Source of the DNA: Prevotella sp. UBA4330
GTDB taxonomy: Bacteria; Bacteroidota; Bacteroidia; Bacteroidales; Bacteroidaceae
Length of the DNA stretch: 64,000 nucleotides
NCBI GenBank assembly: GCA_002394385.1
Contig: DGTS01000024.1
Coordinates: 85,842 to 149,841, forward strand
Direction: 5' to 3'
Notes under the pieces: generated by a model
The model's input: only the letters and a program-made list of their open reading frames with translations
Told to the model about the DNA's origin: nothing
Databases searched by the model: none
Position numbers and translations under genes: made by a program
Shown here: positions 54,216 through 62,054 of the stretch, piece by piece
Layout of the letters: the number at the start of each line of letters is the position of its first letter
Position numbering within the stretch: position 1 is the first letter of the stretch

Positions 54216-54257
54216 AAACGATTGTTACAATATTATTTATTACATTTGCAATCGTTT
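54216..54257 (+). promoter_or_regulatory. Promoter with inverted repeat before the C4-dicarboxylate transporters
   Basis: -7-like box TACATTTG at 54241-54248 with TTG at 54222-54224. The promoter is framed by the 9-bp inverted repeat AAACGATTG (54216-54224) and CAATCGTTT (54249-54257), placed so that a bound protein would block it. A long leader (about 65 nt) precedes the ATG. Confidence 0.5.
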
Positions 54258-54323
54258 AGAAACAGTAAACCCAGGCGAATCTAATATTTTTAACATAATC
54301 TTAAATAACTAAAACAAATTTCA

Positions 54324-55775
54324 ATGGAAGTTACCTTAATGATTGTAGAGTTGCTTGTCGTCTTGCTTGCGCTCTACGTGGGTTCCCGTTACGGAAGTCT
54401 GGCATTAGGAGCCATCTCCGGCATCGGACTTGCCCTGTTGGTCTTCGGCTTCGGGCTGAAGCCAGGTACTCCGCCTACCGATGTCATCTACATTATCATT
54501 GCCGCCGTGACATGTGCCGGCGTGATGCAAGCGTCGGGAGGAATGGACTGGCTCATACAGATTGCCGAGAAACTGCTACGAAAAAACCCTGGGCGAATTA
54601 CCATCCTCGCACCGCTATGCACATTCTTCCTCACGGTGCTGGTGGGAACAGGACACGTGGTCTATACGCTGATGCCCATCATCTGCGACATCTCGCTGAA
54701 GAAAGGCATTCGCCCCGAGCGCCCATGCGGCGTGGCATCAATAGCCAGCCAGGTGGGCATCACGTGTTCGCCTATCGCTGCTGCCGTGGTGGCCTTCGTA
54801 ACCATCTCTAACAGCAACGGCTTCGACATCACCATCCCGCAGGTGCTCATGGTCAGCATACCTGCATGTCTCTGCGGACTGATGGCTGCTGCCGCCGCTT
54901 CATACAAGAGAGGCAAGGACCTGGACAAAGACCCTGAGTTCCAGAAGAAACTGCAAGACCCCGTTCAGCGCGAGTACATCTATGGCGGAGACGCAACGAC
55001 ACTCGACAAGGAGATACCCCAGAGCGCCAAGAACGCCGTATTCGTGTTCCTCGGAGCACTTATTGTCATCGTTGTTTTCGCCTGCTTCCAAGACATCCTG
55101 CCCGAGTATTCCACCATCAAGGCCGTGAAGGATGCTCCCGACTTCACCTTCTCCGACGGCACCGTGGCGTCCGCCGCAGCGCTTGCAAAGGCAAAGGTAG
55201 TCATTCCGGGCATTACAGAGGTGAGCACCGTAAGGCTGAAGATGAACATCATCATACAGATAGTGATGATAACCGCAGCCGCCATCATGATACTGTTCTG
55301 CAAGGCATCGCCGGTGAAGGCCGTTCATGGTGCCGTATGGCAGTCGGGAATGGTCGCTGTCGTAGCCATCTTCGGCATAGCATGGCTCGCCGACACCTTC
55401 TTCTCTAACTACACCAACCAGATGCAAACCATGATGAAAGACCTCGTGTCGGCCTATCCGTGGAGCATCGCCCTGGTGTTCTTCCTCGTCTCGGTGCTCA
55501 TCAACTCGCAGGGCGCGGTTGTCGTATCAATGCTTCCGCTCGCCTACTCTCTCGGCATCGAGGGCGCTGTGCTCCTCGGTGTGCTGCCGAGCGTCTATGG
55601 ATACTTCTTCATCCCGAACTATCCATCTGACATTGCTACGGTGAACTTCGACCGCTCCGGCACCACAGTCATCGGAAAGTATCTGCTCAACCACTCGTTC
55701 ATGATGCCGGGCCTGATACACGTCACCGTTGCCACTCTCGTTGCTTACGCTCTCTCAATGCTATTCTTCTCGTAG
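54324..55775 (+). CDS. Anaerobic C4-dicarboxylate transporter (Dcu family), copy 1
   Basis: A 483-residue inner-membrane protein with about twelve membrane segments, matching DcuA/DcuB: G-S-R-Y-G-S-L-A-L-G near the start, G-T-G-H-V-V-Y-T-L-M-P, R-P-E-R-P and P-N-Y-P-S-D-I-A-T. These carriers exchange fumarate, malate or aspartate for succinate during anaerobic growth. A cytoplasmic loop (about 200-235, D-L-D-K-D-P-E-F-Q) is longer than in E. coli. A close paralogue follows after 33 bp. Confidence 0.9.
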   Translation: MEVTLMIVELLVVLLALYVGSRYGSLALGAISGIGLALLVFGFGLKPGTPPTDVIYIIIAAVTCAGVMQASGGMDWLIQIAEKLLRKNPGRITILAPLCTFFLTVLVGTGHVVYTLMPIICDISLKKGIRPERPCGVASIASQVGITCSPIAAAVVAFVTISNSNGFDITIPQVLMVSIPACLCGLMAAAAASYKRGKDLDKDPEFQKKLQDPVQREYIYGGDATTLDKEIPQSAKNAVFVFLGALIVIVVFACFQDILPEYSTIKAVKDAPDFTFSDGTVASAAALAKAKVVIPGITEVSTVRLKMNIIIQIVMITAAAIMILFCKASPVKAVHGAVWQSGMVAVVAIFGIAWLADTFFSNYTNQMQTMMKDLVSAYPWSIALVFFLVSVLINSQGAVVVSMLPLAYSLGIEGAVLLGVLPSVYGYFFIPNYPSDIATVNFDRSGTTVIGKYLLNHSFMMPGLIHVTVATLVAYALSMLFFS

Positions 55776-55808
55776 AACCGATGTATAACCATTAAAAGAA
55801 TCACGACT

Positions 55809-57251
55809 ATGTTAATTACATTAATCGAATTACTCGTTGTCTTGTTGGCTCTCTACCTCGGTTCACGTTACGGTAGCCTTGCTCTCGGAGCCATTGCCGG
55901 CCTTGGCCTTGCCATCCTCGTGTTCGACCACGGACTGAAGCCAGGCACACCGCCGACAGACGTTATCTATATTATTGTTGCTGCCGTCACCTGTGCTGGA
56001 GTGCTGCAGGCTTCTGGCGGTATGGACTGGCTGGTGCAGTTGGCAGAGAAAGTGCTGCGCAAGCATCCTCAGCAAATCACATTCCTCGCGCCTCTGTGCA
56101 CATTCTTCCTCACCGTGCTTTGCGGAACAGGCCATGTGATGTACACCCTGATGCCTATCGTCACCGACGTGGCCATCAAGAAGGGCATTCGTCCCGAGCG
56201 CCCATGCGCCATCGCCTCGGTTGCCTCAATGATTGCCATCATCTGCTCGCCAATCTCGGCTGCGGTGGTTGCATTCTCCACAATCTCTGCAATCAACGGT
56301 TTCCACGTCAGCATACCTCAGATAGTGGCTGTCACGCTGCCCTCGTGCCTTATCGGCGTAATGGTGGCTGCCGCTTGGAGTTACCGCCGCGGACTCGACC
56401 TCGACAAAGACCCCGAGTTCCAGGAGTTGATTAAGGACCCCGTACAGCGCAACTACATCTATGGCAACACCGCCACCACTCTCGACAAGAAGATTGACGC
56501 CAAGTCGAAGCGTGCCGTTTACATCTTCCTCGCAGCCATCATCATCATCGTCGTTCTGGCCTTCGCCCAGCAGATACTGCCCGCCTACGACACCATTCAG
56601 GCGGTAGAGGGAGCGAAAGACGTGCTGCTGCCTACGGGCAAGACCGTTTCGCCCGAGAGTCTGGCAAGTGCAGGCATCTTGATGGCTGGCGTCACAGAGA
56701 AGGTGCCCGTCACCATAAAGATGTATCTGGTGATACAGATTATCCTCATCTCTGCCGCTGCCCTGATGATTATCTTCTGCGGGTCGAAGCCCAAGAACGC
56801 CGTCGCAGGCAACGTGTGGCAGTCGGGAATGGTTGCCGTGGTGGCTATCTACGGCATCGCATGGCTTGCCAACACATTCTTCGGAGCCCACATGGAGCAC
56901 ATCAAGGACTTGCTCGGAGCAATGGTAGCCGAATATAAGTGGACTGTGGCGCTGATGTTCTTCGTCTTCTCGGTGCTCATCAACTCTCAGGGCGCTGTTA
57001 TCGTGTCGCTGCTGCCAGTGGCCTACGCTCTCGGCGTGCCGGGATGGGTGCTGCTCGGAGCGCTGCCCTGCGTCTATGGATACTTCTTCATCCCGAACTA
57101 TCCTACGGATATAGCAACGGTCAACATGGACCGCACGGGCACCACGAAGATTGGCAAGTTCGTCTTCAACCACTCTTTCATGGTTCCGGGTCTCATTAGC
57201 GTCGTGGTGAGCACACTCGTCTGCTACGCTCTGGCCAGCATCTTCTTCTAA
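55809..57251 (+). CDS. Anaerobic C4-dicarboxylate transporter (Dcu family), copy 2
   Basis: A 480-residue paralogue of the preceding gene, collinear over its whole length, with the same marks (G-S-R-Y-G-S-L-A-L-G, G-T-G-H-V-M-Y-T-L-M-P, R-P-E-R-P, P-N-Y-P-T-D-I-A-T). The copies differ most in the periplasmic insert around residues 250-300, where exchange preference may differ. It probably shares the first copy's promoter; a terminator-like hairpin follows. Confidence 0.9.
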   Translation: MLITLIELLVVLLALYLGSRYGSLALGAIAGLGLAILVFDHGLKPGTPPTDVIYIIVAAVTCAGVLQASGGMDWLVQLAEKVLRKHPQQITFLAPLCTFFLTVLCGTGHVMYTLMPIVTDVAIKKGIRPERPCAIASVASMIAIICSPISAAVVAFSTISAINGFHVSIPQIVAVTLPSCLIGVMVAAAWSYRRGLDLDKDPEFQELIKDPVQRNYIYGNTATTLDKKIDAKSKRAVYIFLAAIIIIVVLAFAQQILPAYDTIQAVEGAKDVLLPTGKTVSPESLASAGILMAGVTEKVPVTIKMYLVIQIILISAAALMIIFCGSKPKNAVAGNVWQSGMVAVVAIYGIAWLANTFFGAHMEHIKDLLGAMVAEYKWTVALMFFVFSVLINSQGAVIVSLLPVAYALGVPGWVLLGALPCVYGYFFIPNYPTDIATVNMDRTGTTKIGKFVFNHSFMVPGLISVVVSTLVCYALASIFF

Positions 57252-57271
57252 CAACATTACACTCCACATCC

Positions 57272-57305
57272 AAGGGGCGTGCTCTTCAATATGAGTGCGC
57301 CCCTT
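57272..57305 (+). terminator. Terminator-like hairpin after the Dcu pair
   Basis: AAGGGGCGTGCTC (57272-57284) pairs with GAGTGCGCCCCTT (57293-57305), including two G-U pairs; the T tail is weak (CTTGG). Confidence 0.65.
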
Positions 57306-57350
57306 CTTGGTAATGAGGTAGGAAGAGACAGAAAGAGAAAGGAAATATTA

Positions 57351-57645
57351 GGCACGGATTGCACGGATTAACACGGAATACTAGCCCCTTAAGATAGGGG
57401 GTTGGGGGTCTGAGCGTTTCCATACATGTTACAATTCCTCCTCCTAGTAGGGGGAGGCCAGGAGGGGATTGTCTCGTATAATGCTTAGCATGAGTTCGTT
57501 TATAATTACAATCCCCTCCTAGCCTCCCCTTACTAAGGGGCGGAATTGAGTGAGGTCGAGCGGCCAAGAGGGAAAAATGTACAGGAGTGAGCCTCAATAA
57601 ATCACAGAGAAATAAATAACCGTGTTAATCCGTGAAATCCGTGCC
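57351..57645. repeat. Nested inverted-repeat island
   Basis: Outer arms 57351-57376 and 57620-57645 are inverted copies matching at 25 of 26 positions (core CACGGATTAACACGG). Nested inside is a second pair: GGGGGAGGCCAGGAGGGGAT (from 57450) against ATCCCCTCCTAGCCTCCCC (to 57529), preceded by CCCCTTAAGATAGGGGGTTG. The region between the Dcu genes and gdhA is otherwise empty up to the gdhA promoter. Confidence 0.8.
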
Positions 57646-57770
57646 TCATTAAATTTGTCTTCTACTGACTACAAACCAAGAAACAAACAGCAATTTGATA
57701 CGATATTTATACCAAACACTTGCTTTAAATTACTTTTTTACACATTTTCCTAATTTTTTCTTGCAAAATG

Positions 57771-57801
57771 TTTGTTTATTAATTGTTTTTGTGTACCTTT
57801 G
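57771..57801 (+). promoter_or_regulatory. Promoter of gdhA
   Basis: TTTG at 57771-57774, 19 bp, TACCTTTG at 57794-57801. The leader is about 80 nt with AT-rich sequence. Confidence 0.78.
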
Positions 57802-57885
57802 CAACCGAAATCAAGTTTTTGATTGATTTAAGGTAAAAGAGAAAGTGTAACATTATTAAACAACAATTTAAAAAGTAGTATTATT

Positions 57886-59223
57886 ATGAATGCAGCACAA
57901 GTTGTAGAACAACTCAAACAGCGCTTTCCAAACGAGCCAGAGTACATTCAGGCCGTAAGTCAGGTTCTCCCTACAATCGAGGAAGAGTACAACAAGCACC
58001 CAGAGTTCGAGAAGTCGAACCTCATCGAGCGTCTGTGCATCCCCGACCGTCTCGTGGAGTTCCGCGTTACTTGGACTGACGACCAGGGTAACATCCAGAC
58101 AAACATGGGTTATCGCATCCAGCATAACAACGCCATCGGTCCGTACAAGGGCGGTATCCGTTTCCACAAGTCTGTGAACCTCGGTATCCTGAAGTTCCTT
58201 GCATTCGAGCAGACATTCAAGAACTCTCTTACAACCCTGCCTATGGGCGGTGCAAAGGGTGGTTCAGACTTCTCGCCACGCGGCAAGAGCGACGCCGAGG
58301 TGATGCGCTTCTGCCAGGCATTCATGAACGAACTCTATCGTCACATCGGTCCCGACGAGGACGTGCCAGCAGGCGACATCGGTGTGGGCGGCCGTGAGGT
58401 AGGCTACATGTTCGGACAGTACAAGAAACTCACCCACCAGTTCCAGGGCGTGCTCACAGGTAAGGGCATCCCATTCGGAGGCTCGCTCATACGTCCCGAG
58501 GCTACTGGTTACGGTACAGTATATTTCCTCAACTCTATGCTTCAGACACGCGGCATCGAACTCGCAGGCAAGAAGGTACTCATCTCTGGTGCCGGCAACG
58601 TGGCTCAGTATGCTGCCGAGAAGTGTCTCCAGTTGGGCGCTATCCCAATGACAATGTCCGACTCTGACGGTTACATCTACGACCCAGAGGGCATCGACCG
58701 CGCAAAACTCGACTACATCATGGAACTGAAGAACGTTGAGCGCGGACGTATCAAGGAGTATGTAGAGGAATATCCTAACGCAAAATATGTTGCCGGCGAG
58801 CGTCCATGGCACGAGAAGGCCGACATCGCTCTGCCTTGCGCTACACAGAACGAAATCAACGCCGAGCAGGCACAGGCTCTGGTTGACAACGGCGTGATAG
58901 CAGTTGCCGAGGGTGCCAACATGCCTACCCTGCCCGATGCAATCAAGATATTCCAGGACGCTAAGATACTCTACTCTCCTGGTAAGGCAAGCAACGCCGG
59001 TGGTGTGTCTGTTTCGGGTCTTGAGATGTCGCAGAACTCTGAGCGTCTCAGTTGGACTGCCGAGGAGGTTGACAACTACCTGAAGCGCATCATGAACGAC
59101 ATCCACGAGAACTGCGTGAAGTACGGCACCGAGCCCGACGGCTACATCAACTACGTCAAGGGTGCCAACGTTGCCGGATTCATCAAGGTGGCTAAGGCTA
59201 TGATGGCTCAGGGCATCGTATAA
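57886..59223 (+). CDS. gdhA: Glutamate dehydrogenase (hexameric, NADP-type)
   Basis: A 445-residue enzyme of the small hexameric class: G-P-Y-K-G-G-I-R-F-H, catalytic P-M-G-G-A-K-G-G-S-D-F, R-P-E-A-T-G-Y-G and the nucleotide fold I-S-G-A-G-N-V-A-Q. It makes glutamate from 2-oxoglutarate and ammonia, the main ammonia-fixing route when ammonia is plentiful. Length and motifs match E. coli GdhA (447). Confidence 0.96.
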   Translation: MNAAQVVEQLKQRFPNEPEYIQAVSQVLPTIEEEYNKHPEFEKSNLIERLCIPDRLVEFRVTWTDDQGNIQTNMGYRIQHNNAIGPYKGGIRFHKSVNLGILKFLAFEQTFKNSLTTLPMGGAKGGSDFSPRGKSDAEVMRFCQAFMNELYRHIGPDEDVPAGDIGVGGREVGYMFGQYKKLTHQFQGVLTGKGIPFGGSLIRPEATGYGTVYFLNSMLQTRGIELAGKKVLISGAGNVAQYAAEKCLQLGAIPMTMSDSDGYIYDPEGIDRAKLDYIMELKNVERGRIKEYVEEYPNAKYVAGERPWHEKADIALPCATQNEINAEQAQALVDNGVIAVAEGANMPTLPDAIKIFQDAKILYSPGKASNAGGVSVSGLEMSQNSERLSWTAEEVDNYLKRIMNDIHENCVKYGTEPDGYINYVKGANVAGFIKVAKAMMAQGIV

Positions 59224-59260
59224 GACGAGCACAAACAATACTTTTAATACATAAATGTTA

Positions 59261-59300
59261 AGCATCGCTGGCAGCACAAGTCTCGCCGGCGATGCTTTTA
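59261..59300 (+). terminator. Intrinsic terminator of gdhA (first of two near-identical copies)
   Basis: AGCATCGCTGGC (59261-59272) pairs with GCCGGCGATGCT (59285-59296), followed by TTTATTTATT. The surrounding block 59249-59302 recurs at 60229-60283 with few differences. Confidence 0.88.
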
Positions 59301-59424
59301 TTTATTTACAGAAGTTTCGCAAACTCAACTCCTTCAACTTGCGAAAGTTGAGTTATTTATTAAATGGCAAAGCCAATATATATAAAATTAACAGCAATGA
59401 GATGAGAATTTCGCAAAATATTCG

Positions 59425-59432
59425 TAACTTTG
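59425..59432 (+). promoter_or_regulatory. -7 box of the zeta-toxin module
   Basis: TAACTTTG at 59425-59432, 28 bp before the first ATG; no TTTG at the ideal -33 distance. The imperfect palindrome AACTCCTTCAACTTGCGAAAG/AAAGTTGAGTT (59326-59356) lies just upstream and may hold an operator. Confidence 0.6.
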
Positions 59433-59460
59433 CAGTCGTAAAAGTCTAAAACTTAAGAAT

Positions 59461-59628
59461 ATGCCGACAATGACTATTGACACATACAAACTAACAAGTA
59501 TGGAAGAGCCAACCGACGAGGTGCTTGAACAGTTGATGAAGGAGGCTGCCGAAGAAGCCCGCGAGGCTAACATTGATGCGACCGCGCGCTATTTTGAAGA
59601 ACTAAAACAGGCTGCCGCCGCTTACTAA
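59461..59628 (+). CDS. Small acidic protein, candidate antitoxin
   Basis: A 55-residue acidic, helical protein (starts M-P-T-M-T-I-D-T-Y-K, ends Q-A-A-A-A-Y). It has the middle text L-M-K-E-A-A-E-E-A-R-E-A-N. Its stop is 2 bp before the zeta-toxin ATG, so they are translationally coupled. Small proteins in this position in zeta/epsilon-like modules neutralise the kinase. I do not recognise the family beyond that, and it could equally be a regulator. Confidence 0.7.
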   Translation: MPTMTIDTYKLTSMEEPTDEVLEQLMKEAAEEAREANIDATARYFEELKQAAAAY

Positions 59629-59630
59629 TC

Positions 59631-60227
59631 ATGTCATATCAAGAACATCGTCCAGTACTCATCGTTATTGCCGGGCCCAATGGTTCGGGCAAAACAACCA
59701 TTACCTCAAAAATATTGAGACACGAGTGGATGGAAGATGCTGTCTATGTCAATCCAGATCAAGTGGCGCAAGAGCGCTTTGGTAATTGGAATTCACCAGA
59801 GGCAGTCCTGAAAGCGGCGCAGTATTGTGAGAGTCAACGTGAAGAATGTCTGCTCAACAGGCAGAGTCTCATCTTTGAGACTGTCCTTTCTTCAGAAGGT
59901 AAAGTCGATTTTATTCGAAGAGCAAAAGATGCAGGCTTCTTTATTCGGATATTCTTTGTTTCTACAAATCACCCAGCCATCAACTCATCACGTATTGCAA
60001 AAAGAGTGATGCAAGGAGGCCATGACGTCCCCATCCCAAAGATTATATCACGTTACAAAAAGTCCATCGTAAATTGCAAACGTGTTGCTGCCATTGCCGA
60101 CCGAGTATATATTTACGACAATTCCATTGATGACGTTGATGCCCGTATCCTTTTCCGAATGTCCGACGGAAAGTTGTTCAAAAGATATACAGACGATATT
60201 CCAGAATGGGCACAAACAATTCTATAA
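59631..60227 (+). CDS. Zeta-toxin family kinase
   Basis: A 198-residue P-loop kinase: A-G-P-N-G-S-G-K-T-T (14-23) and V-N-P-D-Q-V-A near 45; F-E-T-V-L-S and R-V-M-Q-G-G-H-D-V-P are typical of the zeta-toxin/YMdB-like family common in Bacteroidetes. Canonical zeta toxins phosphorylate UDP-N-acetylglucosamine and block wall synthesis; whether this shorter version does so is unknown. It sits between two copies of the gdhA terminator. Confidence 0.83.
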   Translation: MSYQEHRPVLIVIAGPNGSGKTTITSKILRHEWMEDAVYVNPDQVAQERFGNWNSPEAVLKAAQYCESQREECLLNRQSLIFETVLSSEGKVDFIRRAKDAGFFIRIFFVSTNHPAINSSRIAKRVMQGGHDVPIPKIISRYKKSIVNCKRVAAIADRVYIYDNSIDDVDARILFRMSDGKLFKRYTDDIPEWAQTIL

Positions 60228-60241
60228 CACATAAAAGTTAT

Positions 60242-60282
60242 GCATCGCTGGCAGCACAGTCTCGCCGGCGATGCTTTTTTTT
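60242..60282 (+). terminator. Intrinsic terminator of the zeta-toxin module (second copy)
   Basis: GCATCGCTGGC (60242-60252) pairs with GCCGGCGATGC (60264-60274) followed by eight T. Near-duplicate of the gdhA terminator at 59261-59300, including flanking bases. Confidence 0.88.
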
Positions 60283-60371
60283 AGAACGCATTGCTGACGA
60301 TTGCTATTCCCTACATCCATGCGGTAAAAGCGTCATTCGGCTGGGCAATCATTTATCAATCAAATAAGAAG

Positions 60372-60398
60372 GCACGGATTACACGGAAAACACGGATT
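60372..60398. repeat. Single arm of the GGCACGGATTACACGG repeat
   Basis: GGCACGGATTACACGG followed by AAAACACGG, a relative of the outer arms at 57351-57376 and 57620-57645 but here without its partner. The stretch 60284-60371 before it shows no recognisable feature. Confidence 0.7.
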
Positions 60399-60412
60399 TT
60401 TTCTTATTAATT

Positions 60413-60862
60413 GTAGGGCTACCCCCGTGTTAGCCCTCATATCATAGAATTTGGCAATTATATATTGAAGTTTCGGAAGTATGTTAACCAACTACAACGA
60501 AACGCCCCAAAGGGGCAGTATGTACTTAGCCCAGGGCAACACCCTTGGAAACAAACGACCCATTATATTCGCCCTGAAAGGGCAAAAGATTTGTTGCATA
60601 CGGGAGGTGGGGTCAGTGTCTTTCTCCACACACAACATCTTTCATGCTCTTCTGTCTCCTGAATTAATATCACTGCCCCAACCCCTCCAAATGTGTTAGT
60701 GTTCTAAAATAAGACGAACACATCGTTTCCCCGCCCCTTAAAGTCCCCCTCGCCCCTTGGATAGGGGATAGGGGTGAGGCTTTGGGATAGGGTCTAATTG
60801 TGTATAGTCCCATAAAATTTATTGTGACAATAATTTAGGGCTAACACGGGGGTAGCCCCTAC
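60413..60862. repeat. Composite repeat island bounded by inverted repeats
   Basis: Ends: GTAGGGCTACCCCCGTG... (60413-60437) and its inverse (60837-60862), identical but for one inserted G. Inside are a half copy of the GCCCTGAAAGGGC palindrome (60465-60602), an inverted pair GGAGGTGGGGTCAGTG / CACTGCCCCAACCCCTCC (60603-60618, 60671-60688) and a GC-rich block CCCCTTGGATAGGGGATAGG (60755-60774). Non-coding; elements appear to have inserted into one another. Confidence 0.78.
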
Positions 60863-60917
60863 ATGGAATTCGTCTAACTCATGCTAATGCATGTTGGTAC
60901 GCATATCGTTCCCCGTT

Positions 60918-62054
60918 TTATTTTGCCCCTTTTCTCCTATTGCAGTCACGGCAGAGCATTTGGCAGTTCTCTATCACTGTGCGGCCACCATCGTGCCACG
61001 GTGTTATGTGGTCGCCCTCCATCTGACTGAATTCAAACTCCATGTCTTTATTTGGACATTCAGGGTTTGCACAATGATGATGCTGGCGCTCATAAACTTC
61101 CAGTTTTATATCATCAGGGAATGTTCTCAGCCCCAGGTCATGCTCGTCGCGTGTCAGTACATAAGAGCAGATGCCTTTCTTGTTCTGCACCTCACTATCA
61201 ATCACCAGTTTGCCTATCTCCTTGTCGATAGCCGACTTATCGAGCAACTCGTCATGGAAGCGTTCGTAAAGCGCACCCCAGTCAACACCTTTCATTATCT
61301 GCTTGCGCTTCTTCACATCGTATGTGGCTGTGACCCACGTTATTACCGCCGAGAAATACTGCCACAACTGCGATGCGTTGGGGTCGTGCTGGTGTTGGGC
61401 CATATATCCCTCGATAGTTTGCCTGAATCCCGGCTTGCTCTGTGCATTTGCTATCCATGCGAGTGACGTTTCCAGAAAGTCTTGCCTTATGGGCGAGCCA
61501 TTTATGAGATAATGTCCCATGTTATATGCGGCGCAGTTCGACTTAGAGAAATAGCGTTTCGCATCACTCACGAAAGGTCCTGCATACACAGCGTTTCTCA
61601 GTTCCTGTTTTGTTAGTCTCTCTCCTGCAATGTTTATGGTCTCGAACCAGTCGAGTTTCTCCTTGTCGTTGCCCGAGCACACATACACCATCAGTTCGTA
61701 GTCGAGAATCTCGTTCTTCTCCGTCTCCGTGAGGTTATGGAAATACTGGAAGTCGTATGCAAAATCGCCGTTGACATACTGGCAGATGCTTATTGTCCGC
61801 TGTTGTCCGTCCAACACTTCAAAAGGCACGTCTGCATCGTTGTCGCGTGTAGCCCAGTACATCACGTTCAGCGGAAATCCCTTCTTCACCGTGGTTATCA
61901 CGGCAGCCCTTTTCTTCTCGTCGTAGATAAACTCACGCTGATAAGGCGGTCTTATGTCAAGTCTTCCGCCATATCCTCTCACTCCCAGTTCTTCATTATC
62001 CTCATATCCCTGCGTCAGTTCACGCACGGTTATCTTTTGCAATTCGATTTTCAT
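60918..62054 (-). CDS. DUF262 and HNH nuclease domain protein
   Basis: A 378-residue protein. The N-terminal DUF262 (ParB/sulfiredoxin-like) domain has P-P-Y-Q-R-E-F-I-Y and the nucleotide-site motif L-D-G-Q-Q-R-T (D82-R86). The C-terminal HNH module (about 325-378) has paired cysteines (C-A-N-P-E-C and C-R-D-C-N-R-R-K) and the catalytic E-G-D-H-I-T-P-W-H. The combination matches modification-sensing nucleases (GmrSD, BrxU-like). Its ATG overlaps the methyltransferase stop (ATGA), so it is the restriction-side partner of that enzyme by context. Confidence 0.87.
   Translation of the reverse strand: MKIELQKITVRELTQGYEDNEELGVRGYGGRLDIRPPYQREFIYDEKKRAAVITTVKKGFPLNVMYWATRDNDADVPFEVLDGQQRTISICQYVNGDFAYDFQYFHNLTETEKNEILDYELMVYVCSGNDKEKLDWFETINIAGERLTKQELRNAVYAGPFVSDAKRYFSKSNCAAYNMGHYLINGSPIRQDFLETSLAWIANAQSKPGFRQTIEGYMAQHQHDPNASQLWQYFSAVITWVTATYDVKKRKQIMKGVDWGALYERFHDELLDKSAIDKEIGKLVIDSEVQNKKGICSYVLTRDEHDLGLRTFPDDIKLEVYERQHHHCANPECPNKDMEFEFSQMEGDHITPWHDGGRTVIENCQMLCRDCNRRKGAK

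Noticed and set aside
56226..57269. Long minus-strand open frame opposite the second Dcu gene (and similar ones opposite gdhA, the lipid kinase, ileS and the phosphate carrier)
   Set aside because: Histidine- and cysteine-rich translations typical of antisense frames; no motifs and strongly supported genes on the other strand.
60465..60699. Two overlapping plus-strand frames of 65-72 residues
   Set aside because: They lie entirely in dispersed palindromic repeats, and their text (P-G-Q-H-P-W, G-N-T-L-G-N-K) is the repeat translated.
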